Shown: piece after piece, positions 15,704-26,103 of the stretch
Numbering within the stretch: the first letter of the stretch is position 1
Layout of the letters: each line of letters starts with the position of its first letter
Origin: Corynebacterium mustelae
GTDB lineage: Bacteria; Actinomycetota; Actinomycetes; Mycobacteriales; Mycobacteriaceae
Length of the DNA stretch: 64,000 nt
Direction of reading: 5' to 3'
Assembly: GCF_001020985.1 (NCBI RefSeq)
Contig: NZ_CP011542.1
Coordinates: forward strand, 1,550,001 to 1,614,000
Notes under the pieces: generated by a model
Told to the model about the DNA's origin: nothing
Databases searched by the model: none
Seen by the model: the letters and a program-made list of their open reading frames with translations, nothing else
Translations under genes and position numbers: made by a program

Positions 15704-18700
15704 ATGAAATCGCAAAACCACACCAGCGAAAACGACATTGCCCGTATCCACCAAAGCCTCGCCGAGCTTGGGTGGAGCACGGCCACCTGTGAGCAGGCGC
15801 TCACCCTCCCGTTGGGGCCCAAAGAATTACAGACTAAGGTGCGTGCACTGCTGCGCCCGCCGTTGTCGATCCCAGACGACTTCCTCAACAAGGACAGAAG
15901 TATCCGGGTTCTTTACGCTATTAGGGCGGCAGAATCCCCAAAGAACATTCTGTGGTCAGGGTTTCATGGTTCCCCAGAAATCTTGGCACAGGCCCTTCAC
16001 AACCAAGGGGTGGGCTATGTTCAAAAGGTTGGGAACCACTTCACCTTTGAGCCCGAAAACGAATTCGAGGGATTCTACTATTCGAATTATCGGCTGGGGG
16101 TCATCACTGCAATAAGTGACCCAGAGTTCAACTGCCCCATCCCAGACAACCCTGACTATCTGCGCGCGTGGGGCCTTATGGCCGCCATCAGTGTGGTGAA
16201 ACTTGATCGTGTGACCAGGTACTTCGACGATGACGAGCTTTCTGCGGAGCTACTGGAGCCCCGCTTCGATGAGCACTGCCAGAAAGCTATCGAACTGGAT
16301 TTACCCCTGTGGGGGCCGTGGGGCTATATCTTGAGCTTCCAGGCGAATCGGGGGCGGTGTGACCGTGCACAACTAATCGCGAGGCTGCTTACCGCACTGG
16401 AAGTGGAACCGAGGACCCAAGACCGCCGCATCATTACCGAAATCCTCACCAAAGAACTCAAGGTCACCACCGAGGATCTTCTTGCCCACCAAGAAGTGAT
16501 CGCCCAACTCCTCGGCACAGCCGACCCAATGTACGTCAACGCGTTCGCCGCCCAGCTCATACCCGCAGTGGAAGAATCAAACCTCTTCGACGTAGCACTC
16601 GGGGCACTGTATGTGAAAACGCTCAAGGGGCAAAAAATTGTGCTTGACGCGTTGGCGAAACGAAACCCACCCAGCCTAGACATTGCCGAATCCTTCGCAC
16701 CGTCCCTGCAAACCCTCGCAGACTCCGCCGACACGCAGGTGGCCAAGCGTGCGGCAGACCTGATGGGGAAGTGGGGTCTGGCGGTGGCGTCGACAAGCGA
16801 AAAACCAGAAACCAGCATGTGGCGCGAAACCCCACCACTGTGGGAGGTGCCACGGTTTGAGCCGGGCGAAGGCACACTCGAATCAGTGATCGCCGCGCTA
16901 AAGGACATGCCGACCAGCCCAGGGTCCGGCTTTGTACCGCGGTCGGTCACCTACTCCGACCTGAGCGTGGAAATTTTCCTCCACCGCTACCACGAGCTGG
17001 CACGCAAAGACGGGCAGGTGGCAAAACGAGCGATCCAGGGCGCGCCGAGCAACATTCGGGGCGGCATTGTGAAGACACGTGCGGAGCGTTCTGGCATTTC
17101 GTGGTGGCAGAATAAGGATGGGTCGCCGGTGGTTCACCGCGACGAGGCGGTGCTGCTGTTTGCGCAGGAAATGCCGTGTATCCTGTCCGCCCCATCGTTT
17201 GAGGACCTGCGGATCACCCTCGACGATTTCCTTGACCGCCTCGAACAGTACGATCAGCTGGGTCGCGCAGTTCAGGGGCCGGATCTGGTGCTTGCGCTGC
17301 TGCGCCTCGACTTGAGTGGGGCAGATGTGGATGCGGCGAAGCAGCGGCTGAAAAACCTCAACGTCCCCATAAAGAAAAACAGCTTGGGGTCGAAAACACA
17401 GCAGGAGCCGAAAGGAAACGCGGCGGTTGTTGCCTCCATCTACCTGTCTGGCCCATACGTTGAACCGCCGCTGAGACTCGTGGAGGGTATGTGGTTCCCT
17501 AAAAAACTCGACACCCCACGCGCCATCAGCTCACTGCACGATCAGCTGCGCAAGGCCGCCGCGATCGAAAGGGAGATTGATCCTGCCGCTGTGCCCAACT
17601 GGGGTGATGCGGCATGGGTGAATCTGTGTTGGTCCCCCACGCTCCCCGTCAACGCGCTGGGGAAGATGGCGGCGCAGGCCGCGCGTCTGTCTCGCCCGTT
17701 CGGGCCGGGGCTTGCGGCGAACATGTTGGAGATTCAGCGCCCCACCCGCCGTGGCGAGCTGGTAGGGGTGCGGGAAGCGCTGTGGCAGTCCTGGGAGCGA
17801 GGCCTTCTTCGCCCCGGCGTGGCTGACCTGTGCTTTCTCTCCACCTTCAAGGGGGTGGCTGCAACGTGGGAGGAGCTTGCCCGCGACGGTTTGTTGTCCG
17901 TGGTGTGGCCGCTTTTCGACGCCATCCTCACGTATGCCTCAGAGTGCAGCTCTCCTACGGCTGGGGCAAGTGAAATAGCGGAAGCCATGGCGAGGCTTGC
18001 CCCACACGTTGTGGCGGCGGTGGATTCGGGGGTGGCTGATAAGTCGGCACTTGAAGCACCTGGTGCACGCGCGTGGTCTGGGAAAACCGGCTCCTCAAAG
18101 GTGGTGAAAGCCGCGAAGCAGGTGGTGGAAGCTTTAGGTGTGGTAGCTGGTGTACAAGCGCAACCCCAGCCAGTGAAGAAGCCTAAGGGTCGGAAAGTAT
18201 CAAATCTTACAGAGTTGTGGGCTCCTGACGAATCCACCACGGTGGTGTTTCACCCGGAAACAACAATGAAGGTGATAGCTGGTGAAACCTCATCCACAGC
18301 AAAAGAATTGTGGACTGAATTTCAGCTTCCTAATTATCCCGACCAGTCTTTCATCATCCCAGTTCCGATGATCTACAGCATTGATGTAAAAGAAAGTAAT
18401 TGGCGGGTCTATGAACGCCAAGAAACTCCACTCCGCTACAACCACCGTCGCTACAAGAGCATGTACTGGGATGGCACCAGCATGGTGGTGACGAAAGGCT
18501 ACGACACCACACCGATCGACTCACCGCGCCCGGCACCCCAACCAGTGATTGTTGCTGCACTTGCGGGCCTTTCCGCAGGCACCGGCGACCGATCCTATTC
18601 CACGTACGCATTGCTGCGTGGTCTCGTCAAACACAAACGGATCGGTACCTCATCTTGTAGGCAGGCTGTCCAGGTTCTTATGGCATCGGGTGGACTGTGG

Positions 18701-18991
18701 AGCCCCGCTAAAGCAATGTCGATAATCAACGGTATACCCGAGTTCCTGCCACAACTGTGGCCGCTTGTCACCGACACCATTGCCTTCGCGGCAGGGGAAA
18801 AGACCACCCCGAGATGGCTAAATAAGGTGTTGGACGCGGCATTGGCTAACTCAGAAAGCTTGGTTTACGGCACCGAGGCTGGGCACATTAAGGCTGAAGA
18901 TTGGGCGGGGCTTGTCACCATCGCCGACCAGAAGAAGGCCAGTGCCGCCCGGACAAAAGCACAGGAACTGAAAACAGCCCTCAACCTTTAA
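15704..18991 (+). CDS. Array paralogue 1, full length (1095 aa), unknown function
   Basis: Modules in order: N-terminal, with LAELGWSTATCEQALTLPLG (about 19-38) and alpha-helical HEAT-like pairs to about 365 (ALYVKTLKGQKIVLDAL); central, opening W373 in WRETPPLWEVPRF, then IPCILSAPSFEDLRITLDDFLDRLEQY, GPDLVLALLRLD, RGLLRPGVADL and VWPLFDAIL (about 733-741); C-terminal, opening LTELWAPDES (about 836), with PRWLNKVLDAALANSE and TKAQEL at the end. A TAGGAGA site precedes the ATG. No signal peptide or membrane helix, so probably cytoplasmic. I recall DUF6493/DUF7824/DUF7825 proteins with this layout, unverified. One copy of GCTTTTCGACG encodes the LFD of VWPLFDAIL. Confidence 0.75.
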   Translation: MKSQNHTSENDIARIHQSLAELGWSTATCEQALTLPLGPKELQTKVRALLRPPLSIPDDFLNKDRSIRVLYAIRAAESPKNILWSGFHGSPEILAQALHNQGVGYVQKVGNHFTFEPENEFEGFYYSNYRLGVITAISDPEFNCPIPDNPDYLRAWGLMAAISVVKLDRVTRYFDDDELSAELLEPRFDEHCQKAIELDLPLWGPWGYILSFQANRGRCDRAQLIARLLTALEVEPRTQDRRIITEILTKELKVTTEDLLAHQEVIAQLLGTADPMYVNAFAAQLIPAVEESNLFDVALGALYVKTLKGQKIVLDALAKRNPPSLDIAESFAPSLQTLADSADTQVAKRAADLMGKWGLAVASTSEKPETSMWRETPPLWEVPRFEPGEGTLESVIAALKDMPTSPGSGFVPRSVTYSDLSVEIFLHRYHELARKDGQVAKRAIQGAPSNIRGGIVKTRAERSGISWWQNKDGSPVVHRDEAVLLFAQEMPCILSAPSFEDLRITLDDFLDRLEQYDQLGRAVQGPDLVLALLRLDLSGADVDAAKQRLKNLNVPIKKNSLGSKTQQEPKGNAAVVASIYLSGPYVEPPLRLVEGMWFPKKLDTPRAISSLHDQLRKAAAIEREIDPAAVPNWGDAAWVNLCWSPTLPVNALGKMAAQAARLSRPFGPGLAANMLEIQRPTRRGELVGVREALWQSWERGLLRPGVADLCFLSTFKGVAATWEELARDGLLSVVWPLFDAILTYASECSSPTAGASEIAEAMARLAPHVVAAVDSGVADKSALEAPGARAWSGKTGSSKVVKAAKQVVEALGVVAGVQAQPQPVKKPKGRKVSNLTELWAPDESTTVVFHPETTMKVIAGETSSTAKELWTEFQLPNYPDQSFIIPVPMIYSIDVKESNWRVYERQETPLRYNHRRYKSMYWDGTSMVVTKGYDTTPIDSPRPAPQPVIVAALAGLSAGTGDRSYSTYALLRGLVKHKRIGTSSCRQAVQVLMASGGLWSPAKAMSIINGIPEFLPQLWPLVTDTIAFAAGEKTTPRWLNKVLDAALANSESLVYGTEAGHIKAEDWAGLVTIADQKKASAARTKAQELKTALNL

Positions 18992-19056
18992 AACGGTAGG
19001 CAAGAAAATTATTTGTTTTGCACCTTTTGTTGAGTTTCACACGAGAGAATCATGTA

Positions 19057-22000
19057 ATGGCACACAAAGATTTATCCCATGCGGTTGAACTGTTTCGAGA
19101 GCTTGGTTGGGCGAAGGCTCAGCCGAAAGATACCTCTACGTTAGGTGTGGGGACTCCCGAGCAGCAGGCAGTGGCGAAACGGGGGTTAACAAGTGGTGAC
19201 TGGTACGGGAAAGATTTCAATCGCGCCCGTGAACTTCACGGGATTGACCTTTATATGATGATCCTGTTTGCACTGCGTCTCGGGGTGAACCCAAGCCGTG
19301 TCATTCGTCTCTTCCGAAACTATGAGGAGAGTACCGATTATCGTCTGATCGCTGAGCTTGTGGCGCTCAATGGGCAGGATTATGCGGAGCGTTTTATTGA
19401 GGAGGCTGTGCGTTTCCGCGAATTTGAAGGCCTGGAGGCAGAATTGGGCAACGAATTTACCGTGTCAGTATTCTTCCTAGTAACGCAGCATTTTCCTGAG
19501 CTGGAAATGCCGGTGGATAGAAATTATCTCGAAGCGTGGGCGTTGTGTGCAGCAGTGCAGATGGGAATACCTGGGGCTAAAATGCGGGGACCACGGGGAC
19601 AGTTTCCTACGTGGGAAGAACTGTTGCCCACATTGAGTGCTCACCTCGAGCAGTGCGCTAGTGCGGGGGTGGAAATGTGGAACGCTCTCGGCAATGTCAT
19701 TGTCGAATGTGTTCAGCGTCAACTGCTAAGCCGTGACACGGCTGTGAACTACGCGATTCGTGGACTTGATGCTGCTACAAGGCAGGGGCAGCGGCGGCGA
19801 ATGGTGGCTGTTTTGTGTGACGAGCTTGGGGTTAGTGATGCGGAACTTGTTAAGCATTGTCAGGTGCTGAGTGGGGTATTGTCTGCGGCTGAGCCGGTGG
19901 TGGTGTCGGCGTTGGGGTTGCGGCTTATAGGGTGTGTGCCGTCGGAAGAGCTGGCGGATGTTGCTTTACCTATGTTGTATGTGTCCACGTTGAAGGGACA
20001 GCGTGATGTTCTTTCTGCCATTGTTCAACGAGGTGATCTACCGGAATCAGCACAAATTATTCTTCAACCACGTATGAGTGAACTTAAGTCAAGTACGGAT
20101 AAAAAGGTTGCCGATGCGGCAACTAGGCTCCTTGAGCAGTGGGGTAGTGGGGTGACGGATTCAGGTGGCGAGGAGGGTGAGTTTTATTCGTGGAGTAATC
20201 CGCCCTTAGTGTGGGACCTTCCGCGTTTTCAGCGGATCGACCCCACCTATGATTCACTTATCGAAGCGCTGTCAAGCAGGGATTTTGTGCGGGAAAGCTC
20301 CTATCCGCAACCAATGTGGCTTATCACTACCGAATCCGAACAGTGCTTGGTGGCGTTTAACCAACTTGCACAGGATGATCCCCAGGCCGCGCAGCAGCTG
20401 CAAACCGTGATAAAAAACTGCGGAATATGGGTGCCGCGCATGCGATCCGACGTGGAAAATTTTTGTTTCGACCCGAGAGAAAGCTCGCCCTTGGCGCGTA
20501 GACAGCGGGATTTGGCGTGGGTGCTAGGTTCTGTTCCGTGTCTGGTGTCGGAGCCTAGTTTCGTTGATTTGAGCATTAGTTTTTCTGATCTATTGGATCG
20601 TTTTGCGGCTTACGATCGTGCGGGGGTAAGTATTGTTTGTTCGGATCTGATGGTTGCGTTGTTGCGGCTTAATCTTGATGATCTTGACGGCCTTGATATT
20701 TCTGCGGCTGTGGAAAAGGCGCGAGCTTATTCCACCCCAGTGATTCATTCTTTTGCTCAGCCGGTTGATCGTACCGCTGGTGAGATCCTTGCCGACTACC
20801 TTGTCGATCCCTACCACGTACCCGCCCTCGTGGAGCGGACACTGGTTTCCAAATATGGCGGCATGTATGCCCCTGAAAAAGTTGTGTCACCCCAAAGCCT
20901 TGCGGAATTCCCCCAAGATGTTACCTACGACAGTAACCATGGTGATCTGAACCCAGCAGCAACTCCACGGTGGGGTGACGCAACATGGACGCGGATGCGC
21001 CACTACCCGCAGGCAACCAATAGTGATCAAGGCGTACTCGCCCGCCAAGTCGCGCGAAGCGCTAGCCCACTAGGTCCTGCCACCGCGATCAACCTCATTG
21101 GCTTGGTGCGACCCACAAAGAAAGGTGGGGTCAGCCTTGCTCATGAGGCACTTATGGATGCGTGGGTGCGGGGACTTCTGCGGCCAGAAACACTTGATGT
21201 GCGCTACCTTGACTGGACGGTTGACCCTGCCAAAAATTATTCCGGTATGGCGGACGTTGCCCGAGGTCTTGCCGAAACTGGGATGCTCGCCTTGGCGTGG
21301 GGCATGTTGGACAACATTTTGGCGCAGTCTGCTAAACCAAGTGGAAAGACCGCTGAAATCGCCGAAATGATGGTGCACCTTGCGCCCAGTGTTGCCCACG
21401 CTATTGCCAACGGTTCAGCACCTTCGTCTAGTGCACAGGTGCCTTCTCTGCGCAGGTTCGCGGAGGCTAAGGGGAATAATAAAACCACCGTGGCGGCCCG
21501 GAAGGCGATTAAGCTTCTTCCTGAATTAACCAGTGAGGCAACAGACGAACCATGTGAGCGTCACCCAGAATCGGCCCTCACGCTGGAGCACTGGGGTGTG
21601 GAAGTTGAGGAAGTGGTGAACGATTCGGTTGATCTTTACCTCACCCACGCCATTTCCAGCCCGAGTGCTGTCACGGTGGGTGTGCGTGATAGTAACCACC
21701 CAAAGCTGACTTTTGAGGTGAGTTTGTGGGATTTCGATTTCTTTTCCAAATACGGCAAATACAAAGTGGAGTCCTACCAAGGGAAAGAATTCAACCACTA
21801 CTACCAGATGCGGTGGGATGGGATCACGTGGCATCTTGAGCCGCAAACTGCGCCACGGCCTACCTCTAACGAATGGTTGGATCCGGAACTTCCAGTGTTC
21901 TCTTCGCTGGTGTACATCCTTTTCGGGATGATGCATTCCGGCAGCCGCGCAAAAAATGCTCTCGATGTTGCTACCAAGTTTTTGATCGAGGAGAAAATTA

Positions 22001-22374
22001 CTGCGTCGGCGGTGGCGCACACCGTGAGCACACTGGTGCAGGAGGAACTCTGGGCACCTACCCAAGCGTTGAAATTACTGCACGATAATACACATCTTCC
22101 GGTTTTATGGCCGTTGTTGACTGAAACTGTAGCCAAGGCGGCTGCCGGTTATCAGCAGGGGCTCAACCCACCCAAGTGGCTGGGCAAAGTACTCGATGTC
22201 ATAGCTGAGCACACCGTAGAGCTTGTGGCCGCAACCCACGCAGGCTACATCCCAGTCGCAGCGTGGGCGCCCATCGCCGTGATTGCAGAACAGAAGAAGA
22301 AAACTGCGGCAGTGACGAAAGCCCGCGCACTCTGGAAACTTTTTGCTCAAGAAACGCAAGATACGAGGTATTAG
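19057..22374 (+). CDS. Array paralogue 2, full length (1105 aa), unknown function
   Basis: Same three-module plan. The N-terminal signature is FRELGWAKAQPKDTSTLGVG, here with LGVG rather than LPLG. The central module opens at PPLVWDLPRF (about residue 380), with VPCLVSEPSFVDLSISFSDLLDRF, GPATAINLIGLVRPTKKG, RGLLRPETLDVRYLDW and LALAWGMLDNIL. The C-terminal module has LEHWGVEVEE (about 843), MRWDGITWHLEP, PVLWPLLTETVAKAA and PPKWLGKVLDVIAEHTVELVAATHAGYIP. ATG 19057 was chosen because similarity starts there and an AGAGA lies upstream; an in-frame TTG at 19018 would add 13 residues. Its TAG overlaps the GTG of the next gene by one base, so the two are translationally coupled. Confidence 0.75.
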   Translation: MAHKDLSHAVELFRELGWAKAQPKDTSTLGVGTPEQQAVAKRGLTSGDWYGKDFNRARELHGIDLYMMILFALRLGVNPSRVIRLFRNYEESTDYRLIAELVALNGQDYAERFIEEAVRFREFEGLEAELGNEFTVSVFFLVTQHFPELEMPVDRNYLEAWALCAAVQMGIPGAKMRGPRGQFPTWEELLPTLSAHLEQCASAGVEMWNALGNVIVECVQRQLLSRDTAVNYAIRGLDAATRQGQRRRMVAVLCDELGVSDAELVKHCQVLSGVLSAAEPVVVSALGLRLIGCVPSEELADVALPMLYVSTLKGQRDVLSAIVQRGDLPESAQIILQPRMSELKSSTDKKVADAATRLLEQWGSGVTDSGGEEGEFYSWSNPPLVWDLPRFQRIDPTYDSLIEALSSRDFVRESSYPQPMWLITTESEQCLVAFNQLAQDDPQAAQQLQTVIKNCGIWVPRMRSDVENFCFDPRESSPLARRQRDLAWVLGSVPCLVSEPSFVDLSISFSDLLDRFAAYDRAGVSIVCSDLMVALLRLNLDDLDGLDISAAVEKARAYSTPVIHSFAQPVDRTAGEILADYLVDPYHVPALVERTLVSKYGGMYAPEKVVSPQSLAEFPQDVTYDSNHGDLNPAATPRWGDATWTRMRHYPQATNSDQGVLARQVARSASPLGPATAINLIGLVRPTKKGGVSLAHEALMDAWVRGLLRPETLDVRYLDWTVDPAKNYSGMADVARGLAETGMLALAWGMLDNILAQSAKPSGKTAEIAEMMVHLAPSVAHAIANGSAPSSSAQVPSLRRFAEAKGNNKTTVAARKAIKLLPELTSEATDEPCERHPESALTLEHWGVEVEEVVNDSVDLYLTHAISSPSAVTVGVRDSNHPKLTFEVSLWDFDFFSKYGKYKVESYQGKEFNHYYQMRWDGITWHLEPQTAPRPTSNEWLDPELPVFSSLVYILFGMMHSGSRAKNALDVATKFLIEEKITASAVAHTVSTLVQEELWAPTQALKLLHDNTHLPVLWPLLTETVAKAAAGYQQGLNPPKWLGKVLDVIAEHTVELVAATHAGYIPVAAWAPIAVIAEQKKKTAAVTKARALWKLFAQETQDTRY

Positions 22375-25300
22375 TGAGCACTCCTAGTCCTATCCAGCAA
22401 GCTGTCGAAATCCTCCACGAGCTGGGGTGGTTAGCTTCGCAATCCGCCCCCAAGGAGCTCACTGTTTCTGAACTGGAGGTAGGTACACCCGCGCAGCAGG
22501 AAACAGTTGTGGTGGCGCTGTCTAATCCACGCTGGCCACAAGAACTTAGCCACTACCTCGGCATACCCGAGCGGGAAGTCTACGCCCGCGCCGAAACCAC
22601 CCTCCTGCAATTCTTCGCTATCCGCGCCGGTGCACCAGCGCGGGATGTGGATCAGTGGCCCACTGTGTCGGATGAAGAAACGCTTGCTGAGTTGGTGGCA
22701 GAACGCGGCGAACAGTATGTTCGTGATTTTTTCAACCTCGTGAACTATGAGCGAACGGTCGACGAATTGGAGCATCCTACCCGCTACGCGATTGCCTCAG
22801 TGCTGTTGGTCCATTCTGGTGCGACGATACCCGATAATCCCACCTACCTGAATAATTGGGCGTTGACGGTTCTGCCGCTTCTGAGTCCAGATGCCGCCCA
22901 CGATTTTCCGGTCGCCGCGCATCCAGCGATCGCGAAGGAAAATGCGCTGTCTCGGTTTCCTGAGCACATTGCCTGCGGTGTGAAGTATCCGTTTTTGGTG
23001 TGGGGTGCGTGGGGAAAGCTCCTTGTTGAGGCTGAGAAGCGAACCATGGTGGATCGTGGTGTGGCGTTGGATGTAGTCGTGCGTGCCCTCGACGTGGCGC
23101 AGAAGCGGGCCCAGGTTAAGCAGTGCATCAGCCTGCTGGTGGACGATCTTGCTATCACTGATGGGGAACTAGTTGGGCGCACTGATGTGCTGGTTCCCCT
23201 CCTTGCACGCGGGGATTCGTTGTGTGTGACTAGTTTTGCGCCGCGGCTGATTGCGGCAGTCCCTAGCGGTGGGCTGGCTGAGGTGGCGCTTGCCGCCAGC
23301 TATGTCACCACGATGACGGGGCAGCGGAAGGTCTTTCAGGCTCTTGCACGACGTGGCGAGCTTCCTCCCGAACTGCGGAGTCGTGTTGAAGAGTGTGCCT
23401 TTTCTCGTGATACCCAACTTGCTGGTTATGCGCGAAAACTCCTCGGCGACGGAACACCACGCCCTGACACCACTGAGTGTTTTTCGTGGTTTCCCACCCC
23501 GCCGTTGTGGGAGGTTCCTGCCTGTGAGCTCGGTGATGTCACCGTGGACAGTGTGGCTGAGGCTTTCCGGGTGGCTGAGGCTGATGAGGATTGTGCTGAT
23601 ATTTCGCGTGAGCGTTTCCTTGCGCTACTGGTTCGCTTGGCGGCGGATGATCTGGAGGCGGCGCGTCGCGCGGTTGCAGGTGGTAAATCGACCCGTGTGG
23701 GACGGTGGTCAAAGAATCGCCTGGAGAGTTGGGGCAGGCATAGCCGCACGGAGTCGCTGCCGGTGGTGCGGGAGCTTGCGGTTTTGCCTCAACTGGGTCG
23801 GATTCCGTGTCTGCTTTCGCAACCGTCGCGGGTCGATTTTAGTATTACGTTTCCTGACCTTATTGCCCGTCTAGCCCTGTATGCTGCCCAGGGTGCGGCT
23901 GTGCTTGAGCCTGATCTTGTGCTTGCTCTCACGCGCCTTGACCCAACTACTATTCCGCCTAAACCGCAGGTGGAGTGTTCCTGCCTGATCCTTCTTGATA
24001 CCGGTGCGAAGCATGGGACGACAGCTGGTCAGGTGGTCGAGGCGTATTGCCTAGACCCATTTGTTGAGCCGGATTTTACTCAGCCAGCGTCCCTTGCGGG
24101 GTTTCCTGTACGGTTGCACACGCACACGCCGATTCCTTATGGGGTGTTTCCACACTGGTCAACCGATATTTTTCTCCCGCAGTCTGGCTCTGTGCCCAGC
24201 CACAGTGTCGCCCAGCAGCTTGCGTGTAGCGCTGTTCCGCTGGGTCCTCGCACGTCGATGGCTGTGCTGGTTTCTTCACCTGAGGTGGCGCGTGTGGCGT
24301 GGTCGCGTGGTTTGCTGCGGCCAGATGTTCCTGATCCCGCGGCATGCCCACGGCCGCGTGGGTTGACGCAGTCGTTGTCAGAATTGGCTAGGGAGGGGTT
24401 GTTGGCGCTGGTCTGGCCGCTTTTCGACGCCGTCATCGGCGTCTGTCTGAACGCGAAAAGCTCGTCTCGCGACCTGGTGGACATCGTCCAAGCTATGTCT
24501 ACTTTCGCCCCCAGCGTCATCCATGCTGTCCAAGAAAAATCGGCACCCGAATCCGCCCTTGAGCTGCCTTACCTGCGGCAATTGGCCGCACTCCCAGGGA
24601 AGTCGGCGGCGAAGCAGCATGCGGAAGCCATTGTGGCGTCATTGCCCGAGGTACACCACGAACCAGAAGTTCAGGACACCGTTAGATATCAGGATTTTTC
24701 CCACCTGTGGGATAGCGATTCTTTCTCTACGCCAGCCTGCGGCGATGGGGTAGAAGTGGCCGTGACACCTGGCGGTGATTGTGTGCTGACACTGGGAGAG
24801 AAGCAGTTTCTGGCGGAACACACAAGGGTGTTTTTCACCAACTCGTCGTATTTCATGTGGAAAGTGCGAGACAACCTGTCACACGCGGCATGGTTGGCGT
24901 GGCGTGATGGTGCCATGGTTGTTCTAGAGAAACCTCAGTATGTGCGCCCTGAGCCTGATGCGATTGCGCCCACCTCCATTGTGGCGTGCCTTGTGGTTGG
25001 GTTGGGAATGAAGAACACTGTTAAGGATGCGAGTCGCGTTTTCGGCAAAATGTTCGGTGGAAACCATCTTTCAACCGACAGTATCGACGAAGCAATGGCT
25101 GCAATTGTGGGCTTTAGCCATTATTGGAACCCAACGGTTTTGCTGCGACTAGTGCGCACCAATCCCGAACACATGGTGCTTCTGTGGCCGATTCTTAGCC
25201 ACCTTCTCACATACGCAGCCCAAGCATCTCACCAGCCAAAATGGGTCAATGGGGTTCTTGATGTTATACGGGAGCAGTCGGAAATCTTACATTGGGCGTT

Positions 25301-25436
25301 AGGCCATCACCGTATCCCCGCCGATCGTTTTTCGGCGTTGGCAAAGTTGGGGCAGGAATCATCGACGGCGACTGTGTGTCGTAAAGCAAAGGAGCTTTCG
25401 CAACTCCTTAACCTGGAGGAAAATGACCCAGTATAA
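22374..25436 (+). CDS. Array paralogue 3, full length (1020 aa), unknown function
   Basis: Starts with GTG inside TAGTG, sharing the last G of the previous stop; GAGG at 22365-22368 serves as ribosome site. The N-terminal signature is LHELGWLASQ, with the LPLG position replaced by ELEVG. The central module has FSWFPTPPLWEVP (about 368), IPCLLSQPSRVDFSITFPDLIARL, EPDLVLALTRLDPTTIPP, RGLLRPDVPDP and LALVWPLFDAVIG (about 680). The C-terminal module has FSHLWDSDSF (about 775), the unusually well conserved VLEKPQYVRPEP, YWNPTVLLRLVRTNPEHM and QPKWVNGVLDVI. It groups clearly with paralogue 4 (26109). One GCTTTTCGACG copy (24420) again encodes LFD. Confidence 0.75.
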   Translation: MSTPSPIQQAVEILHELGWLASQSAPKELTVSELEVGTPAQQETVVVALSNPRWPQELSHYLGIPEREVYARAETTLLQFFAIRAGAPARDVDQWPTVSDEETLAELVAERGEQYVRDFFNLVNYERTVDELEHPTRYAIASVLLVHSGATIPDNPTYLNNWALTVLPLLSPDAAHDFPVAAHPAIAKENALSRFPEHIACGVKYPFLVWGAWGKLLVEAEKRTMVDRGVALDVVVRALDVAQKRAQVKQCISLLVDDLAITDGELVGRTDVLVPLLARGDSLCVTSFAPRLIAAVPSGGLAEVALAASYVTTMTGQRKVFQALARRGELPPELRSRVEECAFSRDTQLAGYARKLLGDGTPRPDTTECFSWFPTPPLWEVPACELGDVTVDSVAEAFRVAEADEDCADISRERFLALLVRLAADDLEAARRAVAGGKSTRVGRWSKNRLESWGRHSRTESLPVVRELAVLPQLGRIPCLLSQPSRVDFSITFPDLIARLALYAAQGAAVLEPDLVLALTRLDPTTIPPKPQVECSCLILLDTGAKHGTTAGQVVEAYCLDPFVEPDFTQPASLAGFPVRLHTHTPIPYGVFPHWSTDIFLPQSGSVPSHSVAQQLACSAVPLGPRTSMAVLVSSPEVARVAWSRGLLRPDVPDPAACPRPRGLTQSLSELAREGLLALVWPLFDAVIGVCLNAKSSSRDLVDIVQAMSTFAPSVIHAVQEKSAPESALELPYLRQLAALPGKSAAKQHAEAIVASLPEVHHEPEVQDTVRYQDFSHLWDSDSFSTPACGDGVEVAVTPGGDCVLTLGEKQFLAEHTRVFFTNSSYFMWKVRDNLSHAAWLAWRDGAMVVLEKPQYVRPEPDAIAPTSIVACLVVGLGMKNTVKDASRVFGKMFGGNHLSTDSIDEAMAAIVGFSHYWNPTVLLRLVRTNPEHMVLLWPILSHLLTYAAQASHQPKWVNGVLDVIREQSEILHWALGHHRIPADRFSALAKLGQESSTATVCRKAKELSQLLNLEENDPV

Positions 25437-25680
25437 AACCAGGACGGCGAGAATTTGCGGCTGCGGTCTGCCGGACTTCAGGAACCGGAAATGGCTTGCT
25501 AATGGTGTAGAAACATAAGCATGAGCTTTCAAATCTGGTCCCACGGCTTGTTCGTGACATCAATTAAAAGGATTGATGTGAATCCTCGCCTGTTATCCCC
25601 ATAACTAGAAAACTAAAAGGAATTTTTCGCCCCAGAACCCAGATCAAAGAACCCCCAGCGCATTTAGGAGATAATCCACT
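25437..25680. other. Intergenic region between paralogue 3 and the deleted paralogue
   Basis: About 240 bases, no gene seen. It holds a perfect 8-bp hairpin ACATCAAT-TAAAAGG-ATTGATGT (25557-25579) with no T-run. It is the longest gap inside the run of paralogues between 14.5 and 32.5 kb and may reflect the rearrangement that produced the short gene that follows. Confidence 0.45.
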
Positions 25681-26103
25681 ATGTCTTTTCACCCGCCCAC
25701 TGAGGGCGAACTTGCTCGCATTGGCCATAAGCTTGCTGATCTTGGCTGGAAGAATGCCACTACCGACCAAGCAGGAAATCTGCCGTTGGGGTCTGAGCAA
25801 CTCCGAATGCGGGTGAGTGAATTGATTGTGCATCAAGAGGACGTGCTTCACATGTCTCCAGATGTCTGTTTACTGTATGCCATCCGGGCGGGGGAGAATA
25901 CCACCCCACGGTGGTTGAATAAAGTGCTGGATACCGCACTCACCCACGCTGAAATCTTCCAATTCGCTACCGAAAACGGTTACATTACAGCACAAGACTG
26001 GGCCGGGTTGTACAGCGTCGCAAAGCAACGCAAAAAGACCGCCGCAGCTTACAAAACACAAGAACTAATCCGCATTCTGAACAGCGAATCAGAAGAAAAC
26101 TAA
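25681..26103 (+). pseudogene. Internally deleted array paralogue (140 aa)
   Basis: The first 70 residues match the start of paralogue 1 (LADLGWKNATTDQAGNLPLGSEQ, then LLYAIRAGE). From residue 72 the sequence jumps to the extreme C-terminus (NTTPRWLNKVLDTALTHAEIFQFATENGYITAQDWAGL ... KTQELIRIL). Relative to paralogue 1, about 955 residues are missing, in frame. In paralogue 1 the two equivalent sites share the 7-base string GCGGCAG (15926-15932 and 18788-18794), so recombination at short homology could create such a product. The frame is intact and a GGAG-type site precedes the ATG, so a short fusion protein may still be made. It ends five bases before the next gene. Confidence 0.75.
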
